Shown in pieces: positions 43,930 to 51,039 of a stretch of 64,000 nucleotides of DNA. Source of the DNA: an uncultured Prevotella sp. (GTDB lineage Bacteria; Bacteroidota; Bacteroidia; Bacteroidales; Bacteroidaceae); the NCBI GenBank assembly GCA_934217675.1, contig CAKQCV010000001.1:132082-196081 (forward strand), written 5' to 3'. The translations under genes and the position numbers were made by a program. The stretch's first letter is position 1, and each line of letters begins with the position of its first letter. The notes under the pieces were generated by a model. The model had not been told where the DNA came from. It saw only the letters and a program-made list of their open reading frames with translations, and searched no databases.

Positions 43930-45498
43930 ATGAGCAAGTATTATGTATTAATGAACAAAGATTCGGAACAAGCTTATTTCAAAGTTCGTGATTCCGACCC
44001 GTTCGCTGACTTTGGAAATGACTTTGTGTTATCAGATGTTGTAGGCAATCTTCCTTTAGGTTTTACAAATATCAATTCTTGGATTGAGAACCGTAAAGGT
44101 TCAAAGCACAGTCAATATATAAAAGATATTATGACTCAAATTGGTTGTGAAACAACAGAAGATTATCTGCGATTAACACACACTGCTTCTATAAACGATA
44201 CTTTTTGGGTAAAAGCAGAAAATGAAGATGTCACTTGGAATGACATTTCATTATATAAAAACGAATTTTCAGAAGTAGTATCTAAACTTGCCTTTGAGGG
44301 TGTAGGACTTTATAACGTTAATTTTCCCTCAACCTCGCCTGAATTTACTTGTGAAGGCTCTTATAGAAAGTGCTTTCGGAGAAACAGTGATTTAGGTCAG
44401 TATAACTCGGATATATATATTTACAAAAGAGGCGGCAAGCACAACAATAATTTTGAAGTGTATAGCGAAATCCTTTCATCTGAAATAGCTCAGATAATAA
44501 GCCCCTATAATTCTGTAAATTACGATTTGGTTGAACTACACGGAAAGACCGCTTCAAAGTGTAATGTTTTTTCAAACGATAAATATGGTTATGCGTCTTA
44601 TGCACAAATCCGTAACAATGCAACTAAAAATCTGAAAGATATTGTAAGATATTTTTCATCTATAGGTTCAGAACAACAGATACGAGAATTGTTAGTTATA
44701 GACGCTCTTTGTTTTAACCCAGATAGACATTTAGGCAACTTTGGTGTTTTATTTGACAATGACACTCTTTCGGTCGTTTCAATTTCTCCAGTTTTTGATT
44801 TCAATTTGTCTCTTTTATATTCGTGTAATACAAACGACTTGAAAAATCAAATAGGAGACTGTTTGTACAATTTTACTCCTGCTCTTTATAGTGATTTTAC
44901 TCGAATGGGACAATTATGCGCAAACGGGAATGATAAAATACAAGATAGGTTAAAAGACCTCAAAGATTTTACATTTTCTTTTCGTGGCGATGATGTTTTT
45001 CCTGAAGAACGAATAAAAGTTCTCGAACGAAGCGTACAGCTACAAGCGACCGCAATTTTGTCATCAGAGCGATTATATACAAAAGATGTTTTTTTCTCGA
45101 AGGTAGCGTTTTTGAAAGAGCAACAAAAATCGAAGTCAGAAGAAGCTTTCAACAGGCTCAATGAATTTGACAAACATTTGTCATCTCTAAAATTGCCTGA
45201 AGACTTAAATCCGAGTATCACAAATGGAACGGAATGTGTAGAATATTTGTTTGAAAATTATAAATGCGATTATGAATTTGTAGTTGATTTTCTTAATAAT
45301 ACGATGTTCTACAGAAAAAATCAAAAGGTAATTCCTTCCGAAAAAGTAAAAGATACTTTTGATAAAGAGTTTCTTGAAAGTTGCGCTATAATAGAAAAAT
45401 TAGCAAAACCATTCTTAATCTTGAATCCACAAATTGAACAATCACATTGTACCAAATCAAGCTCTTCGAGCCGTGATAATCCTAAATTACGAGAATAA
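43930..45498 (+). CDS. HipA-like serine/threonine kinase domain protein
   Basis: A 522-residue protein. The central region matches the HipA C-terminal kinase fold: DALCFNPDRHLGNFG (residues about 258-272) holds the catalytic Asp265 and metal-binding Asn, and SPVFDFN holds the second Asp (about 290). HipA toxins phosphorylate aminoacyl-tRNA synthetases. E. coli HipA is 440 residues, so this has an extra N-terminal region and an extended C-terminus. No HipB-like HTH antitoxin gene is adjacent. AAAGGAG is 8 nt upstream. It is separated from its promoter by a terminator hairpin. Target unknown. Confidence 0.8.
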   Translation: MSKYYVLMNKDSEQAYFKVRDSDPFADFGNDFVLSDVVGNLPLGFTNINSWIENRKGSKHSQYIKDIMTQIGCETTEDYLRLTHTASINDTFWVKAENEDVTWNDISLYKNEFSEVVSKLAFEGVGLYNVNFPSTSPEFTCEGSYRKCFRRNSDLGQYNSDIYIYKRGGKHNNNFEVYSEILSSEIAQIISPYNSVNYDLVELHGKTASKCNVFSNDKYGYASYAQIRNNATKNLKDIVRYFSSIGSEQQIRELLVIDALCFNPDRHLGNFGVLFDNDTLSVVSISPVFDFNLSLLYSCNTNDLKNQIGDCLYNFTPALYSDFTRMGQLCANGNDKIQDRLKDLKDFTFSFRGDDVFPEERIKVLERSVQLQATAILSSERLYTKDVFFSKVAFLKEQQKSKSEEAFNRLNEFDKHLSSLKLPEDLNPSITNGTECVEYLFENYKCDYEFVVDFLNNTMFYRKNQKVIPSEKVKDTFDKEFLESCAIIEKLAKPFLILNPQIEQSHCTKSSSSSRDNPKLRE

Positions 45499-45505
45499 GC
45501 AAACA

Positions 45506-45537
45506 AGAGGTAGCAGTATTAAACTGCTACCTCTTTC
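45506..45537 (+). terminator. Rho-independent terminator of the HipA-like gene
   Basis: AGAGGTAGCAGT (45506-45517) pairs perfectly with ACTGCTACCTCT (45523-45534), with a 5-nt loop; TTCC follows. Confidence 0.85.
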
Positions 45538-45627
45538 CGTTATTGTTTTCTATATAAAATACGGACATTTCTCTATATCTTTTACTTATGTATTATAAAC
45601 AGGTGGTAGGAAGCAAATTGTTTGCTC

Positions 45628-45747
45628 TCAGTCTTTGTTCTTCTTGTCGTACCGCATTATAACAAAGACCAACCCCAAAAGTGAAACCAGTAACTGCAAC
45701 AACTCAATTACATCGTTTAATGTTATCATTGAACCTGTCATATACAT
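45628..45747 (-). CDS. Possible type I (holin-like) toxin, 39 aa
   Basis: Leftward ATG 45747 with AAAGGA 7 nt upstream. The product (MYMTGSMITLNDVIELLQLL, then VSLLGLVFVIMRYDKKNKD) has one membrane helix and a short charged tail, the layout of Fst/putative holin-like toxins that depolarise the membrane. Its mRNA starts at a good promoter and has a stable leader hairpin (CTGTCAG/CTGACA, 45761-45779). An antisense RNA partner would be expected on the other strand over the 3' end. Inverted repeats (GTCTTTGTT/AACAAAGAC, 45631-45669) are present there, but I see no clear promoter for it. Confidence 0.6.
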   Translation of the reverse strand: MYMTGSMITLNDVIELLQLLVSLLGLVFVIMRYDKKNKD

Positions 45748-45808
45748 ACCTTTTTCCTTTCTGTCAGTTAAGGCTGACAATCGGAGAGAAAAAAGTCCGT
45801 ATGTTATC

Positions 45809-45837
45809 ATTATATACCGCTGATGCCAAAACGTCAA
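45809..45837 (-). promoter_or_regulatory. Promoter of the small membrane toxin gene
   Basis: Leftward TTGACG (45837-45832), 17 bp, TATAAT (45814-45809). Confidence 0.75.
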
Positions 45838-45848
45838 CGTAATATGAA

Positions 45849-45876
45849 AAAAAGTGCTGTTTTAACAGCACTTTTT
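45849..45876. terminator. Bidirectional terminator
   Basis: AAAAAGTGCTGTT / AACAGCACTTTTT with a 2-nt loop; A- and T-runs on both sides allow function in both directions. Confidence 0.85.
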
Positions 45877-46016
45877 CGTGGAACATATAGAGAGGCAAAA
45901 GGGAAGAGGGTTTATCCTTATGCCTCTTTAATTATAAGCCATTTGATTTTGCTATGTCAACAGTTTATCGTAATGAATTTGAAAAAAGCGAAGATTTTTT
46001 CCGTTTTTATTCATTT

Positions 46017-46049
46017 TGTATTGACATTTGCATTACAATATGCTATAAT
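46017..46049 (+). promoter_or_regulatory. Class A promoter
   Basis: TTGACA (46021-46026), 17 bp, TATAAT (46044-46049); identical to the 19545 copy through TGTATTGACATTTGCATTAC and on to the GGCA after the -10. Confidence 0.88.
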
Positions 46050-46091
46050 ATAGGCAATGAACAGAAGCAACTTTATGAGAAAGGAAAATGA

Positions 46092-46352
46092 ATGCACAGA
46101 AAGAATTGGCGTTATCGTTCCCTGTCTTTTGTTCGTGAAAAGCAGGTAAATGATTGCAAGGCTCATTATGAAAAGTGCGAATATTACAATATAAAGTCTT
46201 CTCGTAATATCAGAAGGTGTAACCATCAAATAATAGGGATATGGTGCGTACCTGTGCAAATAACAGAGAACAACTGGAAGCAAGCGAAGGTTAAGCATCA
46301 ATATATGTGGCACAAGAAAACTCATAAAGATTCTTTTGCCGAAGTTGCATAG
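46092..46352 (+). CDS. Small basic protein, 86 aa, unknown
   Basis: AAAGGA is 6 nt before ATG 46092. The product (MHRKNWRYRSLSFVREKQV) is rich in Arg/Lys/Trp/His with scattered Cys (CKAHYEKCEYY, CNHQIIGIWC), possibly a small nucleic-acid or metal-binding protein. No family is recognised. It is the only gene behind a class A promoter and precedes the tRNA-Lys gene. Confidence 0.55.
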   Translation: MHRKNWRYRSLSFVREKQVNDCKAHYEKCEYYNIKSSRNIRRCNHQIIGIWCVPVQITENNWKQAKVKHQYMWHKKTHKDSFAEVA

Positions 46353-46384
46353 CAAACAAGCGTTTCCTTTATCTGTAATTTCTG

Positions 46385-46407
46385 ATGTGGCTTTGTGAAC
46401 CATACAT
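46385..46407 (+). promoter_or_regulatory. Class B element, copy 14, before tRNA-Lys
   Basis: Variant ATGTGGCTTTGTGAACCATA, ending 15 nt before the mature tRNA 5' end. Because the downstream gene is a tRNA, this copy argues that class B acts at the level of transcription. Confidence 0.7.
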
Positions 46408-46422
46408 TTTATAGAACAATAC

Positions 46423-46498
46423 GAAGCAATAGCTCAGTCGGTAGAGCATTCGCCTTTTAAGCGAAGGGTCGAGGGTTCAAGTCCCTCTTGTTTCACCA
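46423..46498 (+). tRNA. tRNA-Lys(TTT)
   Basis: Complete cloverleaf. Acceptor arms GAAGCAA / TTGTTTC, anticodon arm TTCGC-CTTTTAA-GCGAA with anticodon TTT, T arm GAGGG-TTCAAGT-CCCTC, encoded CCA. It reads AAA/AAG, the commonest codons of the adhesin. A terminator follows at once. Confidence 0.95.
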
Positions 46499-46529
46499 AA
46501 CGCAAGGTTTGCGGTCTTCCTTGCGTTTT
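46498..46529 (+). terminator. Terminator of tRNA-Lys
   Basis: AAACGCAAGG (46498-46507) pairs with CCTTGCGTTT (46519-46528), followed by T. It is a one-gene tRNA transcript, so tRNA-Leu needs its own promoter; none is obvious. Confidence 0.8.
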
Positions 46530-46621
46530 GCATTCACTTGTTAAGGGAAAATCAAGCGAAGTATGGGAATAGGGATACATAAGGGCGCTTTCACTCATGA
46601 TACGGAAAAGACCGCATTTTT

Positions 46622-46707
46622 GCATTGATGGTGGAAAGGCAGACACGGCAGACTCAAAATCTGCTATTGGAAACAATGTGTGGGTTCAAGTCCCACTCGA
46701 TGCACCA
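46622..46707 (+). tRNA. tRNA-Leu(CAA)
   Basis: 86 nt with the long variable arm typical of tRNA-Leu. Acceptor arms GCATTGA / TCGATGC, anticodon arm GCAGA-CTCAAAA-TCTGC giving anticodon CAA (reads TTG), T arm GTGGG-TTCAAGT-CCCAC, encoded CCA. Confidence 0.93.
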
Positions 46708-46745
46708 TTGGGAATTAAGTAACTCTTAGGGAAAAGGGAACGAAA

Positions 46746-47477
46746 ATGAAAGACACTTATTTTGACTTGCTCTGCGATAAAATTGAAAAAGAATATAACG
46801 AGTATATCGCAGAACTGAAAAAAGGCAGTATTGAAGACTTACTTTATCGTTGTTATGAAAAAGTAATCAAAGATGAAATCGTAGACATTTTCTGCGAGGA
46901 AGAACTTACAGAAGATGAAGCTCATAAGCTGTATAATCAGCCTAATTCTCTTGATTATATTTTCAATGAATGGGTAGACAACGGCGTAGGAATAAGAGCA
47001 AGGCTCATTGATTGTATACACGATTGTACAGATGACATAGTTCTTTTTATAACGGACGACCATGCCAAAGCAAAAAGCGAAGGTAAAGAAACTGAATGGT
47101 TTGATAGCTTGCGTTACAACGCACACTGTGCTGTTTTGCTTGAAAATGAAATAAGCCGTCATTATGATTACGAAACATCTCACATGGACGCTGAAGGCGT
47201 TATAAATGATATGCTTTATGTATGCGATAAGGAACGACTGTCTTATCTTCTTGCTTCACAGGTGTATAAGCGAGATTATGACGGCAGATTTGACAATAGC
47301 ACTAAAGAATGGGCTAATAAAGTCATGGAAGGTGTTCCCGATTGGCTCAAAGATAAGTCGAGAAATTATATAAAAAACGCTCATTCTGGGCTTGTTAACA
47401 TTGTGGTTAAGGAGTTCATGAAAAGGGAACAGAGCCGTGAAGCAATCAGAAAAGACCTCTCTGATAGGTTTTTATAA
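46746..47477 (+). CDS. DUF3848/DUF3849-like protein 1
   Basis: A 243-residue protein. The N-terminal half (residues 1-80) has the DUF3848 pattern: LYRCYEKVIKDEIVDIF, L-x-E-D-E-A-H-K-L, PNSLDYIFNEW. The C-terminal half (about 115-200) resembles DUF3849, with RYNAHCAVLLENEI, then VCDKERLSYLLASQVYK and DGRFDNSTKEWANKV. These families are common on plasmids and conjugative elements of gut Firmicutes and have no known function. It begins 39 nt after tRNA-Leu; the ribosome site is GGGAACG-like and weak. Confidence 0.7.
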   Translation: MKDTYFDLLCDKIEKEYNEYIAELKKGSIEDLLYRCYEKVIKDEIVDIFCEEELTEDEAHKLYNQPNSLDYIFNEWVDNGVGIRARLIDCIHDCTDDIVLFITDDHAKAKSEGKETEWFDSLRYNAHCAVLLENEISRHYDYETSHMDAEGVINDMLYVCDKERLSYLLASQVYKRDYDGRFDNSTKEWANKVMEGVPDWLKDKSRNYIKNAHSGLVNIVVKEFMKREQSREAIRKDLSDRFL

Positions 47478-47535
47478 TAGACAATGAGAAGCCGAAAGGC
47501 GTTTCATAAATTTCCTCTCCTTTATTTTGTTCAAC

Positions 47536-47556
47536 GTGCGGGCTTTGCACCCGCAC
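47536..47556 (+). terminator. GC-rich hairpin before tRNA-Gln
   Basis: GTGCGGG / CCCGCAC with a 7-nt loop, 8 nt before the tRNA. No T-run; it may be a processing or pause signal. Confidence 0.5.
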
Positions 47557-47563
47557 AACATCT

Positions 47564-47638
47564 TAGCATATAGGCAAGCGGTTAAGCCACCAGACTTTGA
47601 CTCTGTGACCGTTGGTTCGAATCCAACTATGCTAACCA
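47564..47638 (+). tRNA. tRNA-Gln(TTG)
   Basis: 75 nt. Acceptor arms TAGCATA / TATGCTA, anticodon arm CAGA-CTTTGAC-TCTG with anticodon TTG, T arm GTTGG-TTCGAAT-CCAAC, encoded CCA. It lies between two paralogous DUF3848/3849-like genes, 26 nt before the second. Confidence 0.94.
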
Positions 47639-47663
47639 ATACTTTAGCAAAAGGAGTGAAAAA

Positions 47664-48377
47664 ATGTCTTATTATGAAAAACTCTGTGAAAAAGTGAGCA
47701 AAGAATACTCTGAATTTCTCGAAGAAATGGAATCCGTTGATTCAGATGCCGCAAAAGAAAGAGAAGAGGAACGCATAATTAAAGAGGATATGGTCGAGGA
47801 AATCAAAGGAATTATGATTTCTGAAGATTTGTCAAAAAGATTGTGTTCCTGTACTGATACATTGCAAACTCTTTTCTCTTACTGGTGCGACAAGGCAGAC
47901 GATGAACCGTTTTTTGAAACATCGGATTTCATATACAATTGTGCATTATCTATAATACCTTTCGTTAAGGACGATAGGCAGACAGCTATTGACAATGGTT
48001 TTGCAGACGAATGGAAAGAAAGTCTTTACAAAAACAATGAATGTGCGCTGAGGCTTTTCGACTTGCTCGATTACTGCAATATTCCTTGCGAAGAAATTAT
48101 CGAGGAATTGTCGCTGTTGTATGACAAAGAACGTATTGAATACGTTCTTGCCGCTAACTGCTTTGATAAAGACAATGATGAACACTTTGATAAAAATGTT
48201 GTAAAATGGGGTAAGAAGATTTTTGAAAACCTACCCGAATTTCTTAAAGTAACTTACCTTCACGACAACGGAAATCCCATTCGTATGAACGAACTTATAA
48301 ACACTTATATAACGAAAGAACTCGATATGAGCAGAGAAGAGCCAAAGAAAAAAGATACCTCTCTTTCCCTCACTTAA
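47664..48377 (+). CDS. DUF3848/DUF3849-like protein 2
   Basis: A 237-residue paralogue of the protein at 46746. It has the same layout: MSYYEKLCEKVSKEYSEF, acidic helix, EDMVEEI, a CSCTDTLQTLFSYW segment in place of PNSLDYIFNEW, and LLYDKERIEYVLAANCFDKD then KWGKKIFENLPEFLK near the end. Function unknown. AAAGGAG precedes ATG 47664. The tRNA-Gln just upstream is probably on the same transcript. Confidence 0.7.
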   Translation: MSYYEKLCEKVSKEYSEFLEEMESVDSDAAKEREEERIIKEDMVEEIKGIMISEDLSKRLCSCTDTLQTLFSYWCDKADDEPFFETSDFIYNCALSIIPFVKDDRQTAIDNGFADEWKESLYKNNECALRLFDLLDYCNIPCEEIIEELSLLYDKERIEYVLAANCFDKDNDEHFDKNVVKWGKKIFENLPEFLKVTYLHDNGNPIRMNELINTYITKELDMSREEPKKKDTSLSLT

Positions 48378-48404
48378 AGTTTGTTCCAAGAAAAGCAAAA
48401 ATAT

Positions 48405-48623
48405 ATGACGTGCAGAAGATGCGGAAGGTGCGTAATTTGTAAAAGAAGTAAGCGTAATGTTTACAATATAAAAAACGTTTACAATATGCACCAAGACAAT
48501 AATTGTTTTGATGACGATAGTGACGATGATATGGCTGATATTGTCGGAGTAATAATTTTTACAAGTATTTTAGTCGCCTCATTGTCCTTCATAATTGGCT
48601 TAGCACTTCCCGTTATGTTTTAA
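48405..48623 (+). CDS. Small membrane protein with Cys4 knuckle
   Basis: A 72-residue product from ATG 48405, without a good ribosome site. It starts MTCRRCGRCVICKRSKRN, with CxxC-GxC-xxC spacing as in zinc knuckles, followed by an Asp-rich stretch (DDDSDDDM) and a single C-terminal membrane helix (about 45-70). No family is recognised. A TTG start at 48381 would add eight residues. Confidence 0.5.
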   Translation: MTCRRCGRCVICKRSKRNVYNIKNVYNMHQDNNCFDDDSDDDMADIVGVIIFTSILVASLSFIIGLALPVMF

Positions 48624-48680
48624 CCAAATACAGCAAGAAATCCCCGCCTGTAGAGGTAGGGGAGTATGTAACAATTAATT

Positions 48681-48747
48681 ACGCCTGTTAAACACAACCT
48701 ATAGCTGATTTTGAAACAGTTATGTTGCGTAAAGCAGGTGTTTTTTT
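48681..48747 (+). terminator. Structured terminator
   Basis: ACGCCTG (48681-48687) can pair with CAGGTGT (48735-48741), enclosing AACACAAC / GTTATGTT, and a run of seven to eight T follows. An additional hairpin TCCCC/GGGGA lies at 48641-48663. Confidence 0.55.
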
Positions 48748-48787
48748 ATAAACTGAATAAAGCTTACGGTAATGCAAAAAATGTGTT

Positions 48788-48820
48788 TGTGTTGACATTT
48801 GCATTACATTATGCTATAAT
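48788..48820 (+). promoter_or_regulatory. Class A promoter
   Basis: TTGACA (48792-48797), 17 bp, TATAAT (48815-48820). The left half is TGTGTTG instead of TGTATTG. Confidence 0.85.
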
Positions 48821-48885
48821 TAGGTTATTCAGACGAGTAAAAGTTAAGTTTTTTTAAAACAGATAATTCGAAAGGTGTGAGAAAA

Positions 48886-49173
48886 ATGAACAATATGCTT
48901 ACGGTAAAACACAATGCTGAGGAACGAATGTTCACTATAAGTGACGTGAATGGCAATAAATCTCATCAATATTATAGAAGCATGGAATTTTATTGTCACC
49001 CCGATTTTATATCGGCTGAATATTCAGAAGAATGTTGGGCTGAAGACCTCTCTAACGAATTGAAAAACGAATTTGTTGGAGTTAGTGATGCTTCCGTTAA
49101 CAAGGTCATTGAAAAAATGAGACCTTATTTTTCGGAAACGTTAAAGGAAGATTGGCACAGATTAAGAGACTAA
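48886..49173 (+). CDS. Hypothetical protein, 95 aa
   Basis: I chose ATG 48886, about 10 nt after AAAGG; a GTG at 48877 would be too close to it. The product begins MNNMLTVKHNAEERMFTISD and carries Trp/Tyr/Cys residues. No family is recognised. First gene of a two-gene unit with the RHH protein downstream. Confidence 0.6.
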   Translation: MNNMLTVKHNAEERMFTISDVNGNKSHQYYRSMEFYCHPDFISAEYSEECWAEDLSNELKNEFVGVSDASVNKVIEKMRPYFSETLKEDWHRLRD

Positions 49174-49205
49174 AAGTTTTTTGATACAGAAAGGAATATA
49201 ATTCT

Positions 49206-49523
49206 ATGGCAAGACCTTTGATAGACGAAAATCGCAGAAGCAAAGCGTTTAACGTCAGAGTAACAGAGACATACTACAACGAAATAAAAGACCGAGCGCA
49301 AGACATCGGCTTATCAATTACAGATTATATAATCTATGCTTGTGAAGCTATGGAAGGCACTGAAAAGATGTTGAAGCAACAGATGCAACTGGAACACGAC
49401 ATCAACGAAATTGTAGATAGAGAGAAGAGTATTATGCAGGCGTTAAATGGACTTGCTCTGAGCAATCAAAAACTTGAAGAAAAACTCAACAAAATAACAG
49501 AAATGTTAGACAAAAAAGAATAA
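49206..49523 (+). CDS. Ribbon-helix-helix protein with coiled coil
   Basis: A 105-residue protein. The N-terminal half (MARPLIDENRRSKAFNVRVT, then GLSITDYIIYACEAM) has the RHH pattern seen in plasmid regulators and MobC-like proteins. Residues about 60-105 form an amphipathic coiled coil (LNGLALSNQKLEEKLNKITE). It may be a dimeric DNA-binding protein, possibly for one of the repeated operators or the palindromes downstream. No relaxase gene is present, so a mobilisation role is unsupported. RBS AGAAAGGA. Confidence 0.7.
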   Translation: MARPLIDENRRSKAFNVRVTETYYNEIKDRAQDIGLSITDYIIYACEAMEGTEKMLKQQMQLEHDINEIVDREKSIMQALNGLALSNQKLEEKLNKITEMLDKKE

Positions 49524-49525
49524 CA

Positions 49526-49562
49526 AAAAGCGGTGGATTTCGCATAACCACCGCTTTTTTTG
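49526..49562 (+). terminator. Rho-independent terminator
   Basis: AAAAGCGGTGG (49526-49536) pairs with CCACCGCTTTT (49548-49558), followed by a T-run. Confidence 0.92.
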
Positions 49563-49617
49563 TCGATTTTTGCAAGCAATTTATATATTTTCTGCTCAAA
49601 AAAAATATTTTTTTTAC

Positions 49618-49870
49618 TTGACAAATGTTATTACAGTGTGATATACTAAACGTGCAACAACAGATACCCCTATGTGCTGTTGTTTGCTACGAGTGAGTCG
49701 TTATCATTTTGATTTCCTCATTCGTTCTCTATTTCTCATCAGTAGTCGTATTTTAAGGCTATTGGTGTGAGTTACGTTTGTGCTTTTTCCCAAGCACACC
49801 CGCTATGTAATTTCCCTATAACATAGCGGGATTTTAAAGGTCAGACGGAGATGTTGTCTCCGTCTTTTTG
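49618..49870 (+). ncRNA. Candidate structured RNA 1, about 215 nt
   Basis: Promoter TTGACA (49618-49623), 18 bp, TATACT (49642-49647), so the RNA would start near 49654. There is no credible reading frame. It holds a hairpin CAACAACAG / CTGTTGTTTG (49655-49689). Near its end are a perfect 10-bp stem CCCGCTATGT / ACATAGCGGG (49799-49830) and a terminator AGACGGAGA / TCTCCGTCT plus TTTTT (49843-49869). I do not recognise an RNA family. Confidence 0.65.
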
Positions 49871-49886
49871 TTTTTGTGTGCTTGCG

Positions 49887-50113
49887 TTGACGAGTTGTAT
49901 TCGATATGGTATAATAAATAAAACTTTCTCTCATCGAGCGGAAACTGCTACATGAGAAATGATAACAGCTCCTGAATCCTCAAAATGACCGTGAACCATA
50001 ATTATTTGAAAATTACCACTTCTAATTTCGTAAAACTTTAATTTTACGAAATTACGCATATTAAAATACTCTACCCCAAATGGCATTAAATCTTGCCTTT
50101 TGGGGCTTTTTTT
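49887..50113 (+). ncRNA. Candidate structured RNA 2, about 190 nt
   Basis: Promoter TTGACG (49887-49892), 17 bp, TATAAT (49910-49915), so the RNA would start near 49922. It holds a hairpin closed by TCTCAT / ATGAGA (about 49930-49956) and a stem AATTTCGTAAAA / TTTTACGAAATT (about 50024-50053). It ends in a terminator CCCCAAA / TTTGGGG followed by seven T (50073-50113). It directly follows RNA 1, has no reading frame and matches no family known to me. Confidence 0.65.
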
Positions 50114-50590
50114 GTGTTATTTTTCTTATTTCAATATAATTTCTTATTTCGGAATAAAAATTTTATTCCCTATTGGTAATTGTTTTTTGTAAATTCTTTG
50201 TTCTTCGCTTTTAAATATATAGTTTTACGCATCGGAAACGGTCTTCAGTCCTCGAATTATTGCATTTTTACGTTTTAGTGTTTACACTAAAACACTAAAA
50301 CCACTTTTTCGGTATTTGTGGAATAAAAATTTTATTTCACATTGGTAATTGTTATTTTCATTTCGTTTGTTCTATAACAGAGAACGAATGTTTTTACAAG
50401 CATATTGACCTAATCGTAATAGAAAAATAACAATATGGTCTTAATTTTATCACGATATTTCTACAAAACAATAGTTTTGACCTGCTTTTCTTCTTTCCTG
50501 CTTTTCTCTTCCCTTTTTCGAATAAAAATTTTATTCCGCAATAGGAATTGATAAATTATGAATAGTTGTTCTCTCAATAATCACCACTAT
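50114..50590. repeat. AT-rich non-coding region with three long palindromes
   Basis: GGAATAAAAATTTTATTCC (50151-50169) is a perfect 19-bp palindrome. Close copies lie at 50320-50338 and 50520-50536. Each is followed by a TATTGGTAATTG-like sequence (CAATAGGAATTG in the third). A further inverted repeat, TTTTAGTGT-TT-ACACTAAAA, lies at about 50274-50293. No gene is seen. Spacing of about 170-200 bp and perfect symmetry suggest a protein-binding array such as a centromere (parS-like) or a secondary origin. Confidence 0.6.
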
Positions 50591-50601
50591 ATCTTGTGTT
50601 T

Positions 50602-50634
50602 TGTATTGACATTTGCATTACATTATGTTATAAT
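50602..50634 (+). promoter_or_regulatory. Class A promoter
   Basis: TTGACA (50606-50611), 17 bp, TATAAT (50629-50634), with TGTATTGACATTTGCATTAC. Confidence 0.88.
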
Positions 50635-50661
50635 ATTGGCATAGAGAGAAAGGATTCTGTT

Positions 50662-51027
50662 ATGCGAAATGTCAACTACTGCAATCTAACCGAAGAACAG
50701 AAAACCCTTGCTCGAAAGTTGCGTCCTTCAGACTATGTTAACAGAATATATGAAGTTGCAGAAAGCGGCAATATAATCGCAACAAGGAAAAAGAAATATT
50801 ATTTCCTTGCTATACGAGTGAACAAAAGCGAAATCTTACTTATTGCGTTCGATGACATTTCGATTGCGCAGAAGTATTACAATGCCGCACTTCAGAAATT
50901 CAAACGGATACAACTCTTATCTCGTTCACAGGCAACTCGCTATTATGGCAAAGGAAAAGTGTATTCGTCTATACAAGAGTTTGAAACGGCAACGAAACTA
51001 TCCATATTGGGAAATAAAAAATTGTAA
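50662..51027 (+). CDS. Hypothetical protein, 121 aa
   Basis: GAAAGGA is 7-8 nt before ATG 50662. A basic protein (MRNVNYCNLTEEQKTLARKL) with a beta-rich middle (KKYYFLAIRVNKSEILLIAF) and a helical C-terminus. No family is recognised. It shares a transcript with the 309-residue protein 12 nt downstream. Confidence 0.62.
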   Translation: MRNVNYCNLTEEQKTLARKLRPSDYVNRIYEVAESGNIIATRKKKYYFLAIRVNKSEILLIAFDDISIAQKYYNAALQKFKRIQLLSRSQATRYYGKGKVYSSIQEFETATKLSILGNKKL

Positions 51028-51039
51028 GGGGTACAGAGA

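Noticed and set aside
46434..46676. Leftward 80-codon reading frame
   Set aside because: It overlaps tRNA-Lys and most of tRNA-Leu on the opposite strand; a by-product of tRNA sequence.
49654..49870. RNA 1 as a tracrRNA for the CRISPR-like array
   Set aside because: No anti-repeat complementary to the array's repeat was found in it, and type I-C systems do not use tracrRNA.
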